This document shows positions 60,437 through 64,000 of a DNA stretch of 64,000 nucleotides, piece after piece (positions within the stretch are counted from its first letter, which is position 1; each line of letters opens with the position of its first letter). Made by a program: the position numbers and the translations under genes. The notes under the pieces are model-generated. The model saw only the letters and a list, made by a program, of their open reading frames with translations, ran no database searches and was not told the DNA's origin. This DNA comes from Marmoricola sp. (GTDB taxonomy: Bacteria; Actinomycetota; Actinomycetes; Propionibacteriales; Nocardioidaceae): the NCBI GenBank assembly GCA_025964775.1, contig JAOPYE010000040.1, positions 186,001 to 250,000 on the forward strand. Reading direction: 5' to 3'.

Positions 60437-62971
60437 CTATCGGCGTCCGTAGGTAGTCGTGCGTTCCACGACCGGACGACCGATGCCGGCACCGATCTCG
60501 ATGAGCTCCTCGACCGTCTTGGCCGACCCGTACTCCGAGCCGGCCATCCGGGAGATGGTCTCCTCCATCAGGGTGCCGCCGACGTCGTTCGCGCCGGCGT
60601 TGAGCATCGCTCGGGTGCCGTCGGTGCCGAGCTTGACCCAGCTGGTCTGGATGTTGTCGATCCGGCCGTGCAGCAGGATCCGGGCCATGGCGTGCACGGC
60701 GAGGTTGTCGCGCAGCGTCGGTCCGGGTCGGGCGACGCCGGCCAGGTAGATCGGCGCCGAGTGGTGCACGAACGGCAGCGGGACGAATTCGGTGAACCCA
60801 GGTATTCCCTCGTCGATGTTGCGCTGCTGCATGCCGGACAGGACCTTGAGGTGGGCGACCCAGTGCCGTGGGTTGTCGACGTGGCCGTACATCATCGTGG
60901 AGCTCGACCGGATGCCCACCCGATGGGCCGTCGAGACGATCTCGATCCAGGTCTTCGTCGGCAGCTTGCCCTTGGTAAGGACCCAGCGCACCTCGTCGTC
61001 GAGGATCTCGGCCGCCGTACCCGGGATCGTGTCGAGGCCGGACTCGCGCGCCTTGATCAGGAAGTCCTCGAAGGACAGCCCGGTCCGGCTCGAGCCGTTG
61101 ACGATCTCCATCGGTGAGAACGCGTGCACGTGCATGCCGGGCACCCGCTTCTTCACCGCGGCCGCGATGTCGAAGTACGCCGTACCGGGCAGCTCGGGGT
61201 CGATGCCGCCCTGCATGCACACCTCGGAGGCACCGAGCTTCCACGCCTCCTCAGCACGGTCGGCGACCTCGTCGAGCGAGAGCGAGTACGCGTCCTCGTC
61301 GGTACGGCGCTGGGCGAACGCGCAGAACCGGCAGCCGACGTAGCAGACATTGGTGAAGTTGATGTTCCGGTTCACCACGTAGGTGACCTCGTCGCCGACC
61401 GTGTCCCTGCGCAGCTGGTCGGCCAGCGCGACGACCTGGTCGAGCAGCTCGCCCTCGGCCGTCATCAGCGTCAACGCGTGCTCGTCCGAGAGGTTGCCCG
61501 GGTCCTTCTCCGCCGCCCTGAGAGCCGATAGTCCGGCACGTTTTGGCCCCGAAACGCCCGGCACAGGGGCCGAATCGTGCCGGAGTATCGAGTCCTTGAG
61601 CTCGTCCCAGTCGCCGTAGACGTTCTCGAAGTCGCTGCGGCGGTCGGCGGAGCGGCCTTCGGTGTCCACGGCGCTGTGCAGGTCGGTCCGACCCACGGAC
61701 GCGAAGCCGCCGTCGGGTTCCTGCCAGGGCATCCCGACGGGCCTCACGCCCTCGCGCACCAGGCCGTCGTCGTCGGCCAGTGCGGCGACGTGTCCGGAGA
61801 TGCGTGGGTCGATCCAGGGCTCACCCGCCCGGACGTACTCGGGATGGGCGGTCAGGCGGGCCTTGAGGGTGAAACCGGCCGAGGCGGTGAGGTCGCGCAG
61901 CCGGTCCAGCGAGGGCCAGGGGCGCTCGGGGTTGACGTGGTCCGGGGTCAGTGGCGAGACACCGCCCCAGTCGTCGACCCCGGCGTCCAGCAGGGCCGTG
62001 CACTCCGCGAGATCGACCAGGTTCGGCGGCGCCTGCAGCCGGACCTTGGGGCCGAGCAGGATGCGGGCCACCGCGATCGCGGCGATGTACTCGTCCAGGG
62101 CGAGGTCGTCGGTGTGCCGCATCGCCGTGTCCGGCTTGGCGCGGAAGTTCTGGATGATGACTTCCTGGACGTTGCCGTACTGGCGGGCGATCCGCCGCAG
62201 AGCGAGGATCGATTCGGCGCGTTCCTCGAGGGTCTCGCCGATGCCGATGAGCAGTCCGGTGGTGAACGGGATCGAGAGCCGGCCGGCGTCCTCCAGGACC
62301 CGCAGCCGTACGTCGGGATCCTTGTCCGGAGAGCCGTAGTGGGCCTCGCCCTTGGTTTCGAAGATCCGGCGGGACGTGGTCTCCAGCATCATCCCCATCG
62401 ACGGGGCCACCGGCTTGAGCCGGTTCATCTCCTCCCACGACATCACTCCGGGGTTGAGGTGAGGCAGCAGGCCGGTCTCCTCGAGCACCCGGATCGACAT
62501 CGCCCGGACGTAGGCCAGCGTGGAGTCGTAGCCCTGCTCGTCGAGCCACGCCTGCGCCTCGGGCCAACGGTCCTCGGGGCGGTCGCCGAGGGTGAACAGC
62601 GCCTCGGTGCAGCCCAGAGCCGCCCCGTCGCGGGCGATCGTCAGGATCTCGTCGGGCGAGAGGAACATCGGTCGCCCGGCCCGCTGCAGCTGGCCCGGGG
62701 TCTCCACGAAGGTGCAGTAGTGGCACTTGTCGCGGCACAGCTTGGTGATCGGGATGAACACCTTGGGGGAGTAGGTGATGACTCCCGGGCGGCCGGCGTC
62801 CTCCAGCCCCTTGTCGCGGATCCGGGCGGCCACCGCGGTCAACCGCACCAGGTCCTCGCCCCGGGCGTGCAGCAGCGCGGTGGCTTCGTCGTGGTCGAGC
62901 GCAGCGCTGCGCTCGGCGCGGGCGAGCGCGCGGCGGACCTGCTGGGGGGTGGCAGAAATTTGCGCGGTCAT
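60437..62971 (-). CDS. fbiC: 7,8-didemethyl-8-hydroxy-5-deazariboflavin (FO) synthase, fused CofG-CofH
   Basis: An 844-residue bifunctional radical-SAM enzyme making FO, the chromophore of coenzyme F420, from tyrosine and a ribityl-pyrimidine. The N-terminal CofG half has the cluster [10 protein letters not shown]; the C-terminal CofH half has [10 protein letters not shown]. Each has the CxxxCxxC triad, so both 4Fe-4S sites are intact. A charged linker with [23 protein letters not shown] joins them. The start at 62971 ([11 protein letters not shown]) is used; the frame is open ten codons further. The neighbour on the same strand is an F420-dependent oxidoreductase. Confidence 0.95.
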   Translation of the reverse strand: MTAQISATPQQVRRALARAERSAALDHDEATALLHARGEDLVRLTAVAARIRDKGLEDAGRPGVITYSPKVFIPITKLCRDKCHYCTFVETPGQLQRAGRPMFLSPDEILTIARDGAALGCTEALFTLGDRPEDRWPEAQAWLDEQGYDSTLAYVRAMSIRVLEETGLLPHLNPGVMSWEEMNRLKPVAPSMGMMLETTSRRIFETKGEAHYGSPDKDPDVRLRVLEDAGRLSIPFTTGLLIGIGETLEERAESILALRRIARQYGNVQEVIIQNFRAKPDTAMRHTDDLALDEYIAAIAVARILLGPKVRLQAPPNLVDLAECTALLDAGVDDWGGVSPLTPDHVNPERPWPSLDRLRDLTASAGFTLKARLTAHPEYVRAGEPWIDPRISGHVAALADDDGLVREGVRPVGMPWQEPDGGFASVGRTDLHSAVDTEGRSADRRSDFENVYGDWDELKDSILRHDSAPVPGVSGPKRAGLSALRAAEKDPGNLSDEHALTLMTAEGELLDQVVALADQLRRDTVGDEVTYVVNRNINFTNVCYVGCRFCAFAQRRTDEDAYSLSLDEVADRAEEAWKLGASEVCMQGGIDPELPGTAYFDIAAAVKKRVPGMHVHAFSPMEIVNGSSRTGLSFEDFLIKARESGLDTIPGTAAEILDDEVRWVLTKGKLPTKTWIEIVSTAHRVGIRSSSTMMYGHVDNPRHWVAHLKVLSGMQQRNIDEGIPGFTEFVPLPFVHHSAPIYLAGVARPGPTLRDNLAVHAMARILLHGRIDNIQTSWVKLGTDGTRAMLNAGANDVGGTLMEETISRMAGSEYGSAKTVEELIEIGAGIGRPVVERTTTYGRR

Positions 62972-63103
62972 CGGGGACAGGCTATCGAGCGAGCACAGCA
63001 CACGGTGGCAAGACTCATAGAGTGGTCAACGAGAATGTGGTCACAGTATTCCCACCCGGTTTCGAGACGGTTGCTGCGCAACCTCCTCAACCAACGGGGC
63101 TGG

Positions 63104-64000
63104 TCAGCCGACGATGCCCTTGAGCTCGGCGATCAGGGCGGTAGGGTCGGCGCCGACGGGGGTGACGTTGAGGCTGGTCACGCCGGTCTCCTCGAACGCC
63201 GCGACGCGCTCCTTGATGTACGACGCGGGGCCGACGAAGTTGGCCGCTTCGAGCCACTCGGTCGGAACCACGGCCTCGGCCTCCTTCTTCTTGCCCGACA
63301 GGTAGAGCTCCTGGATCTCGGCCGCTTCCTTCTCGTACCCGTAGGCGCAGGCGAGGTCGTTGTAGAAGTTCTTGCCCTTGGCGCCCATGCCGCCGATGTA
63401 GAGCGCGAAGATCGGGCGGGCGAAGTCGAGCAGCGCCTTCGTCTCGGGGCCTTCGCCGATCGCGAGCATGCCGCCGGCGACGATGTTGAGGCCACCCAGG
63501 GACGGGTCCCGCTTGGCCGTCCCGGCCGCGATCGGGTCACCCATGACCTGGTCGATCTTCTCGGGGAAGTACAGGTGCGGCAACAGGCCGTCGGCGATCT
63601 CGGCAGCCAGTTCGACGTTCTTCGGGCCGAGGGCGGCGATGTAGATCGGGACCTCGGAGCGTTCCGGCCGGGTGAGCAGCTTCAGCGGCTTGCCGAGGCC
63701 GGTCACCGCACCCTGCTCCTTGGTCAGCGGGAGCTGGAACTCACCATCGGCGGTGAGCGGCTCGCGGCGCATGCCGGCACGGATGATCTCGACGATCTCG
63801 CGGGTACGTGCGATCGGCTTCGCGTACGGCACCCCGTGAAAGCCTTCGATGACCTGCGGGCCGGATGCGCCGAGGCCGAGGATCGCGCGACCGCCCGAGA
63901 CGTTGTCCAGGCCGGCCGCGGTCTGCAGCAGCGCGCCCGGGGTCCGCGAGTAGATGTTCAGGATGGCGGAGCCGATCTCGACGGTCTCCGTCTTCGCAGC
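63104..64000 (-). CDS. LLM-class F420-dependent oxidoreductase (cut by window edge)
   Basis: Only the C-terminal 298 residues are present; the reading frame is open through base 64000 (AILNIYSRTPGALLQTAAGLDNVSGGRAILGLGASGPQVIEGFHG). It is a luciferase-like TIM barrel. GRAILGLGASGPQV and IYIAALGPKNVELAAEIADGLLPHL are typical of F420-dependent hydride-transfer enzymes of actinobacteria. The GTG at 63832 is internal, not a start. It lies upstream of fbiC on the same strand, so the cofactor-making gene and a cofactor user adjoin. Substrate unknown. Confidence 0.9.
   Translation of the reverse strand, partial: AAKTETVEIGSAILNIYSRTPGALLQTAAGLDNVSGGRAILGLGASGPQVIEGFHGVPYAKPIARTREIVEIIRAGMRREPLTADGEFQLPLTKEQGAVTGLGKPLKLLTRPERSEVPIYIAALGPKNVELAAEIADGLLPHLYFPEKIDQVMGDPIAAGTAKRDPSLGGLNIVAGGMLAIGEGPETKALLDFARPIFALYIGGMGAKGKNFYNDLACAYGYEKEAAEIQELYLSGKKKEAEAVVPTEWLEAANFVGPASYIKERVAAFEETGVTSLNVTPVGADPTALIAELKGIVG

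Noticed and set aside
63832-63832. GTG 63832 as the start of the LLM oxidoreductase
   Set aside because: The frame continues to the window edge with typical family sequence (GRAILGLGASGPQVIEGFHG), so the gene is cut, not short.

Overview
The window is high-GC DNA from an actinobacterium. It is most like Nocardioides or a relative (Nocardioidaceae). The pointers are the gene order glmU-prs-rplY-pth, a bifunctional FO synthase (fbiC) beside an F420-dependent oxidoreductase, a LigD-type polymerase protein, a ChoD-like GMC oxidase near guaA, frequent GTG/TTG starts and many 4-base ATGA/GTGA gene overlaps. This placement is inference; there is no rRNA gene in the window.

Positions 1-15,211 are accessory. 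After the 3' end of an acetyl-CoA synthetase gene and a phosphoglycerate-mutase-like gene, positions 1395-8164 hold a compact conflict-type cluster. Two paralogous trypsin-like proteases flank a three-gene minus-strand operon: a large STAND-like NTPase, a protein with an SPGDT (DUF4062/TIR-like) head and Ig-like tail, and a helical protein with a HEPN-like RNxxxH motif. This is my best candidate for an undescribed (probably anti-phage) system. Small regulatory genes follow (an XRE repressor with a palindromic operator, an SHOCT protein). Then comes an integrative element: tyrosine integrase, a frameshifted Cys/His-finger phage-type gene, an origin-like repeat array, a RepA/AAA_25 replication ATPase and an excisionase. 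It ends at a tRNA 3' fragment (15,165-15,211, probably tRNA-Gln) that looks like an attachment site. The matching other end is not visible in the window.

Positions 15,223-29,315 hold an ArsR/P-loop/SulP/adenylate-kinase operon with a clear operator, and an envelope and secretion region. The latter has a NodB deacetylase-GT2 synthase fusion, a CtaG-type oxidase assembly protein, a translationally coupled trio around a tandem SGNH hydrolase, and a secreted Ig-like protein. Positions 29,611-36,743 carry conserved housekeeping genes (glmU, prs, rplY, pth), then a CysQ-like phosphatase and small enzymes. A large BTAD/AAA regulator (36,730-39,858) probably controls an NTF2-like gene and a cupin gene through matching 11-bp-spaced TGCAA repeats.

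Positions 40,414-54,128 hold the LigD polymerase, a membrane-protein pseudogene, an aldehyde dehydrogenase coupled to a GMC oxidase, a repeat-rich terminator region, guaA, a phosphoesterase, a secreted protease, a DUF2156/MprF-like protein and an amino-acid-type binding protein. Positions 54,226-64,000 hold a cytochrome P450, a ROK repressor divergent from a sugar ABC importer with a strong intercistronic hairpin, fbiC, and an F420-dependent LLM oxidoreductase cut by the right edge. I saw no complete tRNA, rRNA, CRISPR array or insertion sequence.
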